DNA of 64,000 bases from Cycas panzhihuaensis (lineage: Eukaryota; Cycadophyta): assembly GCA_023213395.1 (NCBI GenBank), contig CM041465.1, positions 19,406,001-19,470,000 of the forward strand, read 5' to 3'. The stretch's first letter is position 1. Each line of letters begins with the position of its first letter. Positions 1 to 11,176 of the stretch are shown piece after piece. The position numbers and the translations under genes are program-made. The notes under the pieces were generated by a model, which searched no databases, was not told where the DNA came from, and saw nothing but the letters and a program-made list of their open reading frames with translations.

Positions 1-830
1 CTAAGGTACCTTTCACCTGATGAATCCTTAGTTTCTTTGACAGAGTCCCATAAGGGGATATGTGGTGGGAATTTTGGCGGTCGATTAATGACCTAACACA
101 TTCTTTGTATGGGTTATTATTATCCCGCTTTATTTAAAGATGGCCACTCCCACATCTAAAAATACCAGAAATACCAATCCCATGCAACTTTAATCTATTA
201 ACCTATGCAAGAAATGAAATTAATAGTTTCACCTTAGCCTTTCTCCTAATGGGGTCTCAACCTTATTGGATAGACCTTTCCAACATCTTTGAATAGGCAT
301 AAATTTATTCTAACTATAACTAAATATTTTACGAAGTGTAGTGAAGCTATCCATTGATCTTTACTACTGGAAAGATCATCACTACTTTCATATTTCAGTA
401 TATTATTTGTAGATTTGGGATATTGGATGTTATCATTACTGAAAATGGAACTTCATTTTGCAATCCCCATGTTAGTGAACTATATAGTAAGTTTCATATT
501 ACCCATAGAATATTTTCCCTATATCATCCTTAGGCAAATGGCCAGATGGAAGCGTTTAACAAAATCTTAGCTAAGATTCTGGTTAAGACTGTTACTACTA
601 TTATAGGGACTAGTACTCCTAGTTATTTATATAATTATGGGCTTACAAGACTACTATTAGAAATGCTATAGGTATAATACCATCTCTCTTATTTATGGTG
701 TTGAAGTTGTTTTACCGTTAGAGGTCAAAATTCCTTCCCTGCGCATCTCATTGAAGGAATTTACTGATGATTATGCCTAGCAGTATGCATGTCACTACCT
801 CCGCAATGAGGATAAGTTATAGCTCTAAAA
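1..830 (+). pseudogene. Integrase remnant of Tat-A
   Basis: A broken integrase, which would insert retroelement cDNA into chromosomes. Read with frame changes, it matches the Tat-C integrase along its length: the zinc-binding region (GICGG, then MGYY-PALFKDGH) at 60-160, a KYFTK..EAIPL stretch near 335-360, and the core ICRFGI-DVIITENGTSFC near 405-460. ANGQMEAFNK follows near 535-560, and PLEVKIPSLR near 715-745. The second catalytic aspartate of the DDE triad (normally TDNG) reads E here. Stops and frameshifts are frequent. The 5' end is cut by the window edge. The product identity is secure; no function is expected. Confidence 0.85.
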
Positions 831-1931
831 CTTGTTCCCCTGCCTAATGAGATAAGACTATGGGAAAAATCCTTCTTTCTTTCTAATCTATGGCTAAGAA
901 ACTTATACCTTTACCTAATGAGCTAAAACTATGGGTAAACCCTCTCTTCTTTTTAATATATTCTTACTTTCATTAAGCATTATAGTATTTTTGTGATAGA
1001 TCTAACCCATAATCATGTAAGTTTTTTGCTCTTTCTAGCACCTACATTAATTGTGAGTTTACCATCACTTGGATCTTATTCTCCTTTGAGCTTCATACTC
1101 AAAAGAGAACCTACGCCCCCAACTGTATTGTACTTTTATCTCAGAAAGAGAAACACCTTCGTTAGCTTCAAATATCCACTTATTCATTGAGAGTTTACTT
1201 TCATTTGCTAGTTTGTTACCTTATTAATTTAAAGCTTACTTTCATTTGCTAGTTAGTTACTTTGGGATTTTCTTTTTGGTCATACATCACCAATTGTTAA
1301 TCATTTTTTATTATCCTTAGTTCTTTTTATTATTCCTTCAAAATAGATACTTATTTTGCCACTTTCCCTTCATGCTTAGAGCCACCATGATTTTAATTTC
1401 CTCTTTACTTTCCACGATTTATTCCTTAAGGAGATTAACCCATTTTTCCTTTTGAGATTATATTAGAAAGGAGAAATCCTTACTGTGTTGAGTAGAAGAG
1501 TTTCTTAAGAAGATAACTATGACCGTGTTCTTATAAAAGGTGGAAGTAAAAAGTAAAAAAAAAAAAGAGAAACAATGAAGTCAAAAAAAAAGAAAGAAAG
1601 AGAAAGTTAATTAAAAAGTAAATTTATTATTTTCATCCTCTTGTAATCTGAGGTAATTCACATGATGACTTCATCCTCCCCTATCTATCTATAGGTTGGA
1701 TTCATTTGGATGAGTCATTCAAGATTTTCAGATCTAGCTACTTGGGTCCACTGTGGCCTTAGTTATGATCAAACCCTGCTTGACACTTTGATCATAATCA
1801 TCTTACTTGGGTCTCTTCTTCTTCCTCCATCATAGTAAGAGATCTACCTCTATCACCATCTCCTTACTGATTGATTCCCACACCTTTCCCCATTGATCAT
1901 ATATTCTCTAAGTTTTGATCCTCTGATTCCT
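831..1931 (+). other. Spacer between integrase and aRNH of Tat-A
   Basis: No gene is recognised. It corresponds to 29346-30352 of Tat-B. Copies of the motif (T)TAATGAGnnTAAACTATG occur at about 813-831, 843-863 and 913-935, just after the integrase. An A-rich stretch lies at 1550-1620. No PMD gene is found here, although Tat-C and Tat-E carry theirs in this interval. The open frame at 993-1190 has no recognisable domain. Confidence 0.6.
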
Positions 1932-2131
1932 ATGGCATTGAGTATCTTCGCTGATGGGGGTAGTAAAGGAAACCCAAGACCATCTATTTCTGCTTGGGTG
2001 GTTTATGACCAATTAGGAAGTCCCCTCCTTTCCACAGGATTCTTCATCCCTAGGGCAATCAATAATGAAGCTAAATACCTTGCAATTATAGGAGCCTTAT
2101 TAGATGTCTCTCACTTTTACCTCAAACCTAT
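1932..2131 (+). pseudogene. aRNH of Tat-A, 5' part (interrupted by Copia-1)
   Basis: Start of the extra RNase H, which would degrade RNA in RNA-DNA hybrids during reverse transcription. The frame opens at an ATG in a CCTATGGCATT context that is shared with Tat-B. It shows the first catalytic motif IFADGGSKGNP and the second, NNEAKYLAIIGAL, where E of the usual NNEAEY is partly kept. The frame runs straight into the LTR of Copia-1 at 2132 and resumes at 7459. Full-length copies in C and E are about 140 residues. The separate ATG supports an independent reading frame. Confidence 0.85.
2127..2131. repeat. Target site duplication of Copia-1 (left copy)
   Basis: CCTAT directly precedes the left LTR and is repeated at 7454-7458 directly after the right LTR. 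Five bases is the usual length for copia elements. Confidence 0.85.
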
Positions 2132-2767
2132 TATTGTGAAGACAAGGTCCTAATAACCTAAAACTGCCACCAAAATCCAAACTATTTTACAACTAGTTAT
2201 AGGAATCGAAACTGAAATTTAACATGCAAGTTCTTAAACTAGAGATAATACAATAAAATGAATTAGAAAGCCAAAGCATCACATATACACCTAATATAAC
2301 ATGGTAAAACCCTAGCAATGTGCTAGGGAAACATCCATATAGGAAAGGTATTGATCTTTATTATCAAAGAATAGAGAAATGTACATAATCTATAGTAGAA
2401 TACTCACCACAACAATAACCAACCACCCAACTCTTCACAATACATCTAATACATCGAACACCATCAACAATATAATGAAAAAACACCATAAACCAGACTA
2501 TATGAGAGAGTCATATAAGGCACAAATCTTGATCATAGGATCTAAGGTATTTTGAACAAATGAACATGATCCTCTTTATAATTTAGTATGCTTTTCAATG
2601 CTAACTTTTTAGGTTGGGGGCTAACACCCCAAAACCCCCTCTTTGCTGGGGGGTTTAGCTCCCCCTACACCCCTTGAAACCCCTAAGGAAGTTTTGTGGG
2701 AGGGGGAACCTGCTGCCAACCTGTCAAAATTTTAGCCTCCAAAACATTGTTGTCACATTATCTAACA
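2132..2767 (-). repeat. Left LTR of Copia-1 (3' LTR of the element)
   Basis: 636 bp, ending ...TCTAACA. The outer end reads TATTGTGAAG where the other LTR has TGTTATGAAG, so the original TGTTA...TAACA terminal inverted repeat has decayed. It matches 6769-7453 throughout, including a C/G-rich segment near 2610-2700. Confidence 0.88.
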
Positions 2768-4370
2768 ATCATCACCTTCACAATAATTTACCTAATACCT
2801 TTTCTGGAGCATTCATAACCTTTTCTGTAAGCCAAGAGAAGTCAAATACCATTTGAACTTCTCTAATAGTACTAGTTTTGTGAATATATCATCATAATTA
2901 TGTTTTGTGTTAACCTTCTCAAGTGCCACTCCACCTGCTTCTACAATCCATCTAACAAAATGGTACTTAAGAGTAATATGCTTTGTCCTACTATGATAAG
3001 TTAGATTCTTTGCTAAGTAAATGGAACTTTGACTATCACAAAATACCTTTATCTTTTTATGTTTCCTTCTAAGCTCAACTAATAGACCTTAGAACTAGAT
3101 TATTTCTTTACAAGCATGTGTTGTAGCAACATATTCAACTTATGTAGTCAATAATGTAATTGTTCTCTACAATTTTGATATCCAACTAATTAGACCATTT
3201 ACAAGAGTAAATATATAACTTGAAGTAGAGTTTCTCTTATCTAAATCTCCTATAAAGTCTGAATCAACAAATCCATAAACTTAATTACCTGTAACTCCAA
3301 AGGTGATGTAATAGTCACTTGTGCCTCTCAAATACCAAAGCACCCATTTGACTATTGCCTAATGTTTCTTTCCCAGATTTGCCATAAACCTACTAACTAC
3401 ACTAATTACATGTGAAATATTAGGTCTTATACATACCATGGCATACATCAAACTTCCTACTACACTGGCATAAGGTACATAAGACATATAATCCTTTTCT
3501 TCTTTATTACTAGGACTCATACTCGAAGAAAGCTTGAAATAGGAAGCCAATGGGATACTTACTAGTTTCACATTTACTACACTAAACTTGGTTAGCACCT
3601 TCTCCATATATTTCTACTGTGATAACCAAAGCTTACCATTTTTCCTGTCTCTATGTATCTCCATACCTAATATTTGTTTTGAACCTCATAGATCCTTCAT
3701 ATCAAAAGTCCTAGCCAATTGAGCCTTTAACTTATTGATTTCTACCATGCTCTTTCTTACAACCAGCATGTTATTAGCATACAATACCAAGATAATAAAT
3801 AAGCCATTATCTAAGAATTTAAAGTAAACACAATAATCATACTCACTTCTTTTAAAATTTTATCTCTCCATGAAGGCATCAAACTTCTTATACCATTGCC
3901 TGGGTGATTGCTTTAGGCCATACAATGATTTCCTTAGCCTACAAACAAGTCTTTTCTTGCTATCCTATACAAACCCTTCTGGCCAATCCATATAGATCTC
4001 CTTATCTAAATCTCCATGTAGAAAAGCTATCTTTACATCTAACTACTCCAACTCTAAATCAAGAGAAGCTACCAATGCTAACAAAACTCAAATTGAAACA
4101 AGTTTGACAACTAGTGAAAAGATCTTATAAAAATCAATACCCGCTTTATGTGTAAAGCCTTTAGCTACAAATCTTGTCATGTATTTGTCAACCTTTCCAT
4201 CAACATCTATTTTCTTCTTAAAAACCCACCTACAACTAATAGTCTTCCTACCATGTAGAAGTTCTATCAAGTCCCATGAATTATTTTTCTTCAAAACATC
4301 TATCTCTTCCTATATAGCCTTCATCCACTTCTCACTATGGATATCATATATTGCTTCCTGATAGCATGTA
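2768..4370 (-). pseudogene. Copia-1 reverse transcriptase and RNase H
   Basis: On the minus strand the RT starts near 4370 (NNSWDLIELLHGRKTISCRW, FVAKGF). It continues through the active-site region near 3785-3765 and the segment YASVVGSLMYAMVCIRPNIS at 3500-3420. RNase H follows (YGFVDSDFIGD near 3280, then YLAKNLTYHSRTKHI near 3010-2970) and ends near 2830. The usual YVDD active site reads YANN, so both catalytic aspartates are lost; both changes fit G-to-A decay. Several stops interrupt the frame. The enzyme would have copied element RNA into cDNA. Confidence 0.85.
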
Positions 4371-4589
4371 GGCTCACCATCATTACAAACCAAAGAAATA
4401 GAAATAGAAGGGTTATACTTGTTAGGTGGATGACTAACTTGTATAGATCTTCTAACAATTAGTGGAGGAGTGTCTACATACTCCTATAAATCTATTGTAG
4501 ATTCATGTTTAGAAAGATCTTCTTGCTCTTCTATTACCAAAGATGGTTGGGTCTTAAGCTTGACTTATTGATGTTCATCTTTCCGCTCC

Positions 4590-5432
4590 TATTTCACTTC
4601 AACTTCTACACTGTCTAATTTTAGAAAGGGAGATTCATGAAATACAACATCTCTGTTAATAGTGATTTTATGGATAGTAGGATCCCACAACCTGTATCCC
4701 TTCATACCATCTCTATCACCATAACTAATAAAGATACATCTCTTGGATTTTGGGTCTAACTTTGAATGTTGACTTTTATCAGTCAAGGCATAAGCATCAC
4801 AACCAAAAACTTTTAATTTTAAATAGTCGCATGGATGTCTAGTCTATACCTCTTCAAGAATCTTGCAGTCTATTATAATTTACTAAATAACAAGTTGTTT
4901 GAATAACTTCTTCCCATAAGCCCTGCTCCACTCCTACATTACTTAGCATGCTTCTTGCTCTTTCTAAGAGTGTCTTATTCATGTGCTTAGATATTCTATT
5001 CTACTTTGGAGTATAACTAGTGGTCTTATGCCTTTCGATCCCAACTTCTATGTAATAGTTCTCAAACTCCAAGGAGTTGAACTCACCTCCATTGCTAATT
5101 CTTAAACATTTGATTGACCTACTATTTCTTTTCTCAGTTAGAGCCTTAAACTATATAAATACACTGAAAACTTCATATTTCTTTTTCAAAAAATAAAATC
5201 ATACCTTTCTGGAGTAATCATCTATAAATGTGACAAAGTATAAGGATCCTCCATAAGAGATTATAGGGGCTAGTCCCCACACATCTGAATGTATGTAATC
5301 CATAACACCTTTACTAATGTGACTCCCTACTTTAAGCCTAAGTCTATACTACTTTCTAAAAATATAATATTTGCAAAGTAACTTACAATTCATTAGTACC
5401 TTAAGTTCTCTCTCACTCATATACCTAAGTCT
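4590..5432 (-). pseudogene. Copia-1 integrase
   Basis: Minus-strand remnant between protease and RT. It shows the core phrase FVTFIDDYSRK near 5225-5195 and a degenerate NGGEFNSLEF near 5095-5065, where the catalytic aspartate before NGG is lost. The C-terminal segment, LDPKSKRCIFISYGDRDGMK, is at about 4770-4710. The GAG-pre-integrase join to the protease is at about 5433. Stops are scattered through it. Copia integrases lie upstream of RT, as here. Confidence 0.8.
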
Positions 5433-5834
5433 TTAATGCCATAACTGAGCTAGATCTTCTACAGTCTTTAATGTTATAGTTACATGGCTGATATCTGTAT
5501 TTCCCACTAAAATATAAAGGTTTCCTTTCTTTAAGGCTTTCATAATAACCAAGGCACCCTTTGACACCTTTAAGACTCCTTCATGACCTATGTACTTATA
5601 ACCACCAGAATCTAGTTCACCCAAGGAAATCAGATTCCTTTTTAGATCAGGTACATGTCTAACTTTAGTTAGTGTTCTCACTACACCATCAAACATTTTA
5701 ATTCTGATGCTACCAATGTCCAATATCTTACAAGAAACTTCATTTTCCATAAGTACATCACCACCATCAAGAGGTTGGTATGATAAAAACCAACTCTTGT
5801 GTGGACACGTATGGTGTGAAGCACCTGAATCCAA
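5433..5834 (-). pseudogene. Copia-1 aspartic protease and GAG-pre-integrase region
   Basis: A 133-codon open stretch beginning MDSGASHHTCP, the D-S-G-A active-site motif of retroviral-type aspartic proteases that cut the polyprotein. The typical copia stretch VRHVPDLKRNLISLGELDS follows, and the frame ends at the DLAQLWH motif that opens the GAG-pre-integrase domain. It is the best preserved part of Copia-1. Confidence 0.88.
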
Positions 5835-6700
5835 TAACTAATCATGATGATAATGGGAAACATTATAAGTAACCAAGACATCATCATTTGTACCTTGATT
5901 TGACTCCACTTGATCACCCTCCTTGGCAGGATCTTCCTTTTTCTGGAAGTCCTTCCTTTTGTAGTAATCCTTCTTGAGGTGACTTATCTTATTACAGTGC
6001 CAACATCTAAGCTTACTCTTCTTGCCTTTTAATTTTAACCTCGATGTGTCCTTGGAGCTTTGTCCTCTATCAATTGTTCTACCCCTTACTGTCATAGCTT
6101 CTGGTGTGAAGGTTTCAAGACTAGACTTCCTCCTTACTTCTTCCATTAGCAAAGCACTCACAATAAAATCATAGTCTAATTCATCTATAGTATTAAAACT
6201 AATTGAGGTGATAATATTGTCCTAGGATTTTGGTAATGAATATAACAAGGTAACATCTTTATCCTCATCCTCAATCGTGACATCGATACTAGCCAACTGA
6301 TAAATAAGAGTATTGAAAATATTTAAATGATCAATAATTTTTGTACCTTCCTTTATTTGTAATGAGTATAGTTACCTCTTTAAGTAGATTTAATTTGTCA
6401 CTAATTTGGTCATATACAAGTCTTCCAACTGGGTCCATAATCCTACTGTTATCTACTCCCATATAATGTTAAATAGAACTTCATCCACTAAGTATAATTA
6501 TATTGTGTTAATAGCCCTTTTGTCTAGATCATCCTATTCATCATTGTCCATCCCTAGGGTTTCTTTGATTTACTTGCAAGAGCTCTGTATAAACCTTATT
6601 ATACTAGAACATCATACATTTTTAACTTCCACAAATCAAAGTTATTCGTGCCATTAAATTTCTCCACCTCAAACTTTGCATTCACTAGTTTCGTCATTTG
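5835..6700 (-). pseudogene. Copia-1 gag with zinc knuckle
   Basis: The nucleocapsid end of gag is readable at 6161-5838: a basic stretch followed by CWHCNKISHLKKDYY. This fits the CX2CX4HX4C zinc knuckle except that the last cysteine is Y. The knuckle would bind element RNA inside the virus-like particle. Upstream (6700-6161) only fragments of the gag core remain, with many stops. It directly precedes the protease. Confidence 0.78.
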
Positions 6701-6751
6701 GTGTAAAAAAGCTTATACCAAAACCTTCACAAACTCACTATAAAAATAAAA

Positions 6752-6766
6752 GTGGCTCTAATACCA
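6752..6766 (-). promoter_or_regulatory. Primer binding site of Copia-1
   Basis: On the minus strand, two bases inside the 5' LTR, the sequence reads TGGTATTAGAGCCAC. It matches the copia primer site TGGTATCAGAGC, complementary to initiator methionine tRNA, with one change. Confidence 0.85.
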
Positions 6767-6768
6767 CT

Positions 6769-7453
6769 TGTTATGAAGACAAGGTCCCAATAACCTAAAA
6801 CTACCACCAAGATCTAAACTATTAGCAACTAGTTATAGGAATTAAAACTGAAATCTAACATGCAAGTTCTTAAACTAGAGATAATATAATAAAATGGATT
6901 ATAAAGCCAAAGCATCACATATACACCTAATCTAACATGGTAAAACCCTAGCAGTATGCTAGGGAAACATCCACATAAGAAAGGTGTCGATCTTTATCAT
7001 AAAAAAATTGAGAAATATACATAATCTGTAGTAGAATACTCACAACAACAATAACCAACTACCCAACTCTTCATAGTATATCTAATACATCGAATACCAT
7101 CAATAACATAATAAAAAAATACCCTAAATTAGGCTATATGAGAGAGTCATACAAGGCACAAATCTTGACCATAAAATATAGGGTATTTTGAGTGAACAAT
7201 TATAATTCTCTTTGCAATTTAGTATGCTTTTCAGTGTTAGCTTTTTGGGTTAGGGGCTATCACCATCGAACCTCCTCTTTGTGCATGAGGGGTGGGGGTG
7301 CTGGTGGGGGGTTGTTTTAACTCGCCCTACACCCCTCAACCAAGGGGCGCTCCCACCCCCTTTGGAACCCCCTGAGGAAGTTTGGGGGGGAAATTGCATT
7401 ACCAACCTATCAAAATTTTAGCCTCCAAAATATTGTTATCACATTATCTAACA
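6769..7453 (-). repeat. Right LTR of Copia-1 (5' LTR of the element)
   Basis: 685 bp with TGTTA...TAACA ends. It is longer than the left LTR (636 bp), partly through extra C/G-rich sequence near 7270-7370. The two LTRs differ at many sites, so the insertion is not recent. Confidence 0.88.
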
Positions 7454-7680
7454 CCTATTACTTTATATACTAATTCTTAGGTTGTGGTTTATTAGTTGGT
7501 TAGAATGTACTAGGTCCACTCTCTACAACTTTTTCTTTTACATCATCAGGCCTCATCATTATTGTCCCTATTTTCTTTACTGACTATCCAGTATGTACAT
7601 CATTCTTTTAATCTCAAATCTAATGCTCTTGTTTCCTCGATCCTTGGTGATCATGTTAATTGATTCTCTTCTTCTAGTCA
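7454..7680 (+). pseudogene. aRNH of Tat-A, 3' part
   Basis: Continuation of the RNase H that was cut at 2131. After the duplicated CCTAT the DNA aligns with 48345-48560 of Tat-C: the region of the third catalytic aspartate (CDSQVVV in C, here decayed), and the segment for IQYIP..LNAEADSL near 7587-7640. Frameshifts prevent continuous translation. Removing Copia-1 would rejoin the two halves, which confirms the nested insertion. Confidence 0.75.
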
Positions 7681-8559
7681 GGGCTGCCCTACTCTAGAAT
7701 AAGTATAAACTAACACTCTAAAATGAATATAAACTACCACTCTGTGATGAGTATAAACTATTGATTTGGTAAGACTATAGGTAAGGGTAGTTGAGATATT
7801 ATGGCGATAGGTATGAGACTAAAGCAAGATACGTGAAAGGGATATATCCACATGGAAATCTTAAGCCATGGAGGATCTTGGAAAGGGGGAAGCTCCTAAA
7901 AGCTTCTTGCCCATGGAAGGAGCCAATGAAGAATCTAATATACTCGAGTAATTAGTCGTTTATTGGTGAAATCTGTTTCGTTTACTAAATAACTTACTTC
8001 TTTCATGATATATTATGTAAATGTAGGATTATCCTATGTTTATATAATCTATCAGGGGTATGATGTGAGTTATATGAGTTTCCTTTTAGGAGATTTATAT
8101 TACTCCATCTTCTACTTTTATAAGGCTATTACCGCTTGTATTCTAGGTGGTTTTAAGTTTATAAAAATAAAATAAGTAAACCTTTTAGTTGTCCCATTTT
8201 AATCTTTTATTTATCTCCTAGTTTTCATTCTTCCTATAATCTCATCTTTCCTAAACCATACTACTCTAGAATGAGTATAAACTACCATGTACATAGTATG
8301 AATTTTTTTTTTTTTAAAGTACATAACCATAAAAGAACAAAAAAAAAAAGTAAAAATGATAAAAATTATTACATGTTTCCTTAGACAAGTCACACTAATG
8401 AATGTATCCTATGCTTAAATGTAAATAGGAATAAGGGGGATAAAAGGTTTAGAGACAAGTAATCATACATAATTTTTAAGAAAAAGAAGATCAATATGTA
8501 CATCATGGTAAAAATATGGTACATCTTTCACCTAGGTGACCCATCATACATAATACATA
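7681..8559 (+). other. 3' untranslated spacer of Tat-A after aRNH
   Basis: No gene is seen. Four copies of the post-ORF motif (type AATGAGTATAAACTACC) lie at about 7694, 7717, 7743 and 8274. The stretch 8260-8410 aligns with 31140-31280 of Tat-B. In B the next sequence is the repeat array, so B lacks the PMD gene that follows here. Confidence 0.6.
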
Positions 8560-10390
8560 ATACATGATATATACATCCATACCTGAGGCTCATAAAATGC
8601 CTCACATCATCCTTCTACCTCCTAGACAATATATCATATACTCATCTCTATGATCCCTAATGAGATCCCTCAGGCACATCTAGATCTGCTCTTTGTCTCC
8701 TACTAGAGGTCTTCCCATGTATAGATTCTCCTTTAGGTGGGAGATGGCACCGCTCTTGATGTATTGTACCACTAGCTGATGGGGTATATCTAGCCCCTAC
8801 CTAATCTAATGTCTTTCTCCGCAGGTGTCTCCTCTCCTCCTCACCTACCCTAAGCTCCATCTCTCACCTCTACAGCTCCATCCTCATGTTCATATAAAGG
8901 TCTCAAGCTATTAATGCATAATGATAGTAATCTATCTGGTGTCCCAATAGTTTGTGATCCACTATGTTCTAAGAGGGTGCCTGATCTAATGTTAGAACGT
9001 ATGTGAAGATCACCTCCAGAGTCCTAGGTACCTCCCTCAAGGTAACCATCTCATCACCTATCCAATAGAAACATGTCATATATAATTAGTCCCTTAGAGA
9101 AGAAAACAAACTCTATAAGTAAAAAGAATGTAATGTGATATGAGAAATCAATCAATCAAATCATATACCTAGAGATCTATCTCCTACTGGCTCCCAACCT
9201 ACTACCTCTCCAACTAGTGGTGCCACTCCTCCCTATGGCTCCTAGTAAGCCTCCTATCTAGCTCCTCCCTTGCTAGCTCTAATCCCTCCATCCCTACCCT
9301 GCTTGTTCATAGATCCCAACTCTATACTTTAAATGGAGCCCCCTCTCCTCTCTACAGGTGCTCCACCTCCTTGTCTGAGCACCTGTTGATTACTACTTGC
9401 TCCACCACTAGAGGAGGTACCTCCTTACCCTACCTCCTCTCCTATGTTGATACCTCTACCATTACGTGCCCCTCTATCGTGTCCTCCTCCTCTCCCTCTC
9501 CCTACAACTGGAGCCTCCTCTACTATTGCTCTATCTACAGTGTTCATCTTATCATTGCTCCACATTAGGAGCTCATCATAAGAATCCTTAATGACCTGCC
9601 TCCTCATCATCCTACTAAGCATAGGGCTGTGAGTTATCTTCATGACGATCGTCAGTCTATTGTGGATCCTTAATCTCATGTGCCACATGTTCATACCTAG
9701 ATCCATCAATATCAATATTCCTAGCTCTCCTCCTAGTTACATCAGTGGAATATAATTATAGAGATAGTACATAAGGATCAAATTGTATGAGAAGTTACCT
9801 CTGCGTATCCTCCAGATCCTCGATAACTAGTGACTAATATCATCTACTACATACTATCCCTAGTTAATCTAGATCCCCTGCTTGCATCATCTTATTATCC
9901 ATGCCCACTCAACTAGGATCCCCATAAAATTTTGTGTCCTAGCTATCTGATATATAATGATGAGTGCAATGATCCTCCTCACTACTGGGACTCCATCTGC
10001 TGCTTGGATCACCCTAATCGAAATCCCATGCCAATCTATTTGATGAGTGAATCTCGTCAACTAAGTATTACATACCATCTGGGATTCCTTATCTATCACT
10101 CTAATGAGGTAAACCCTCTCCCCATGCTAACTCACTCTAAGGATCCTCCCTACATCCCTTGAAGTGATCTCCAAATCTATAATACCTCAAACATAGAATG
10201 TGTGGCATCTTGGAATCCAATAACTCACAAAGTCATGTAGTACCTCATGCTTCATGACTAGTTGAGTCAAGGCACTCACCCTTACTAGGCCACATGCTCC
10301 TAGAATCCCCCATCCAGCCTCATCCAACTAGCTAACTAGCTCTCCAATGGTAACTCCCTCATTCTTATAAGTCTCTACTCTCTCCAAGGC
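8560..10390 (-). pseudogene. Antisense plant-mobile-domain (PMD) gene of Tat-A
   Basis: A gene on the strand opposite to the element. Exon 2 starts after a splice acceptor at 10391-10392 and encodes a decayed PMD. Its core reads HDFVSYW, ITSRDVGRILR (near 10150) and VPVVRRIIALIIIYQIA (near 9995-9945), aligning with Tat-E 60431-60830. An arginine-glycine-rich linker (GRGRGGGHDRG) follows at 9515-9480. A 111-bp intron (9058-9168, GT...AG) separates exon 3, which aligns with the coiled-coil exon of C and E and keeps the DNA for the QLVVQ stretch. PMD proteins (for example MAIN and MAIL1 in Arabidopsis) act in gene expression and transposon silencing; what an element-borne copy does is unknown. 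Many stops. Confidence 0.72.
9058..9168 (-). other. Intron 2 of the Tat-A PMD gene
   Basis: On the minus strand: donor CTAG/GTATATGATT, acceptor TATTGGATAG/GTGATGAG, length 111 bp. The introns at the same place in Tat-E (61545-61655, 111 bp) and Tat-C (45617-45728, 112 bp) have practically the same length. Confidence 0.65.
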
Positions 10391-10552
10391 CTGCATTCTA
10401 GTAATTTCAATTAGTTAGCATCATTTTTAAGTTAAGAATTTCATGTGTCTTAAGAAAAGTTTTATGAAATTTTAGAAAATATGTTTAATAAATTGAAAAG
10501 CATAGTTTCACTGCAAAAAATATAATTTCACTGTGAAAAACATGATTTCATA

Positions 10553-10605
10553 GTGAAAAACATGACTTCCCCTGATGGCCTAAATATTGAAGTCATATTT
10601 TTCAC
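10553..10605. repeat. Long hairpin in the PMD leader intron of Tat-A
   Basis: A 17-base arm, GTGAAAAACATGACTTC (10553-10569), pairs with 10589-10605 at 16 of 17 positions around a 19-nt loop. Just upstream, the unit TTTCACTGTGAAAAACATGA is partly repeated (10503-10560). Similar arms occur in the LTR of the same element (12697-12774). Confidence 0.7.
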
Positions 10606-10993
10606 TCGTTTGTCACATTTTTTATTGGAAAGTCACATTTTTAATATAGTGCTTGCACTTTTCACATTATATTATCACATTTTTTATTTTAAATTCAAAA
10701 AAAAAAAAAAAAAATACTCCACTCATCGGGTACCTTACTCACTACTCCATTATGACCTCTAACACATTGTGGAGCTAATCCCCTATCCAAAGGAGCTTAT
10801 AATCCCACTTAAATGCAAAGAAAACTACCTCAAAAGCTCCTCTTTTTCTTTCCTTGTGCCTGTTAAAATGAAATCTTTCTTTGCCATTTTCTTTCATATA
10901 GAGGGCCCTTTTTACCCCTTTTGCCTATTGAATCCTCCAAGCTAACCATTGAGCTTATCAAAATGAAACATACTCCAATTCAGTAATAGTTTT

Positions 10994-11000
10994 CTTTATA
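10994..11000 (-). promoter_or_regulatory. Possible TATA box of the Tat-A PMD gene
   Basis: Minus-strand AAATATAAAGAAAAC resembles the clear TATA boxes CCTATATAAGGAAAA of C and E. It lies about 600 bp before exon 2, against about 590 in E and 660 in C. The sequence is AT-rich, so chance is possible. Confidence 0.4.
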
Positions 11001-11176
11001 TTTACGCTAAAGCATCATAAATAATTATTTTCACTTTGATAAAACTCAAAGTATTAAAGGATTATTTAAGTTTTTTTCCCCCTTTGGAGTTTAATTGGTT
11101 GTTCAATCTCATTTCACGTAGCAATTTTCTATGATTATCTTTAAGGGGGTTTATCACTTCAAGCTTTTATTTACTT

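Larger units (their letters stand above)
2132..7453 (-). mobile_element. Copia-1: degenerate Ty1/copia retrotransposon, Tork/Tnt1-like
   Basis: A 5.3-kb copia element on the minus strand with LTRs at 2132-2767 and 6769-7453, a perfect CCTAT duplication and an initiator-Met-type primer site. The order on the minus strand is gag, protease, integrase, reverse transcriptase, RNase H, which is the copia order. Conserved wording in the protease (VRHVPDLKRNLISL) and the RNase H side (YASVVGSLMYAMVC-RP) resembles the Tork lineage (Tnt1 family); this assignment is from memory of the family. It lies inside the aRNH of Tat-A, so it is younger than that element, yet all its genes are broken. Confidence 0.9.

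Noticed and set aside
9425-9715. RGG-like protein on the minus strand
   Set aside because: It is the linker of the decayed Tat-A PMD gene, not a separate RNA-binding protein.
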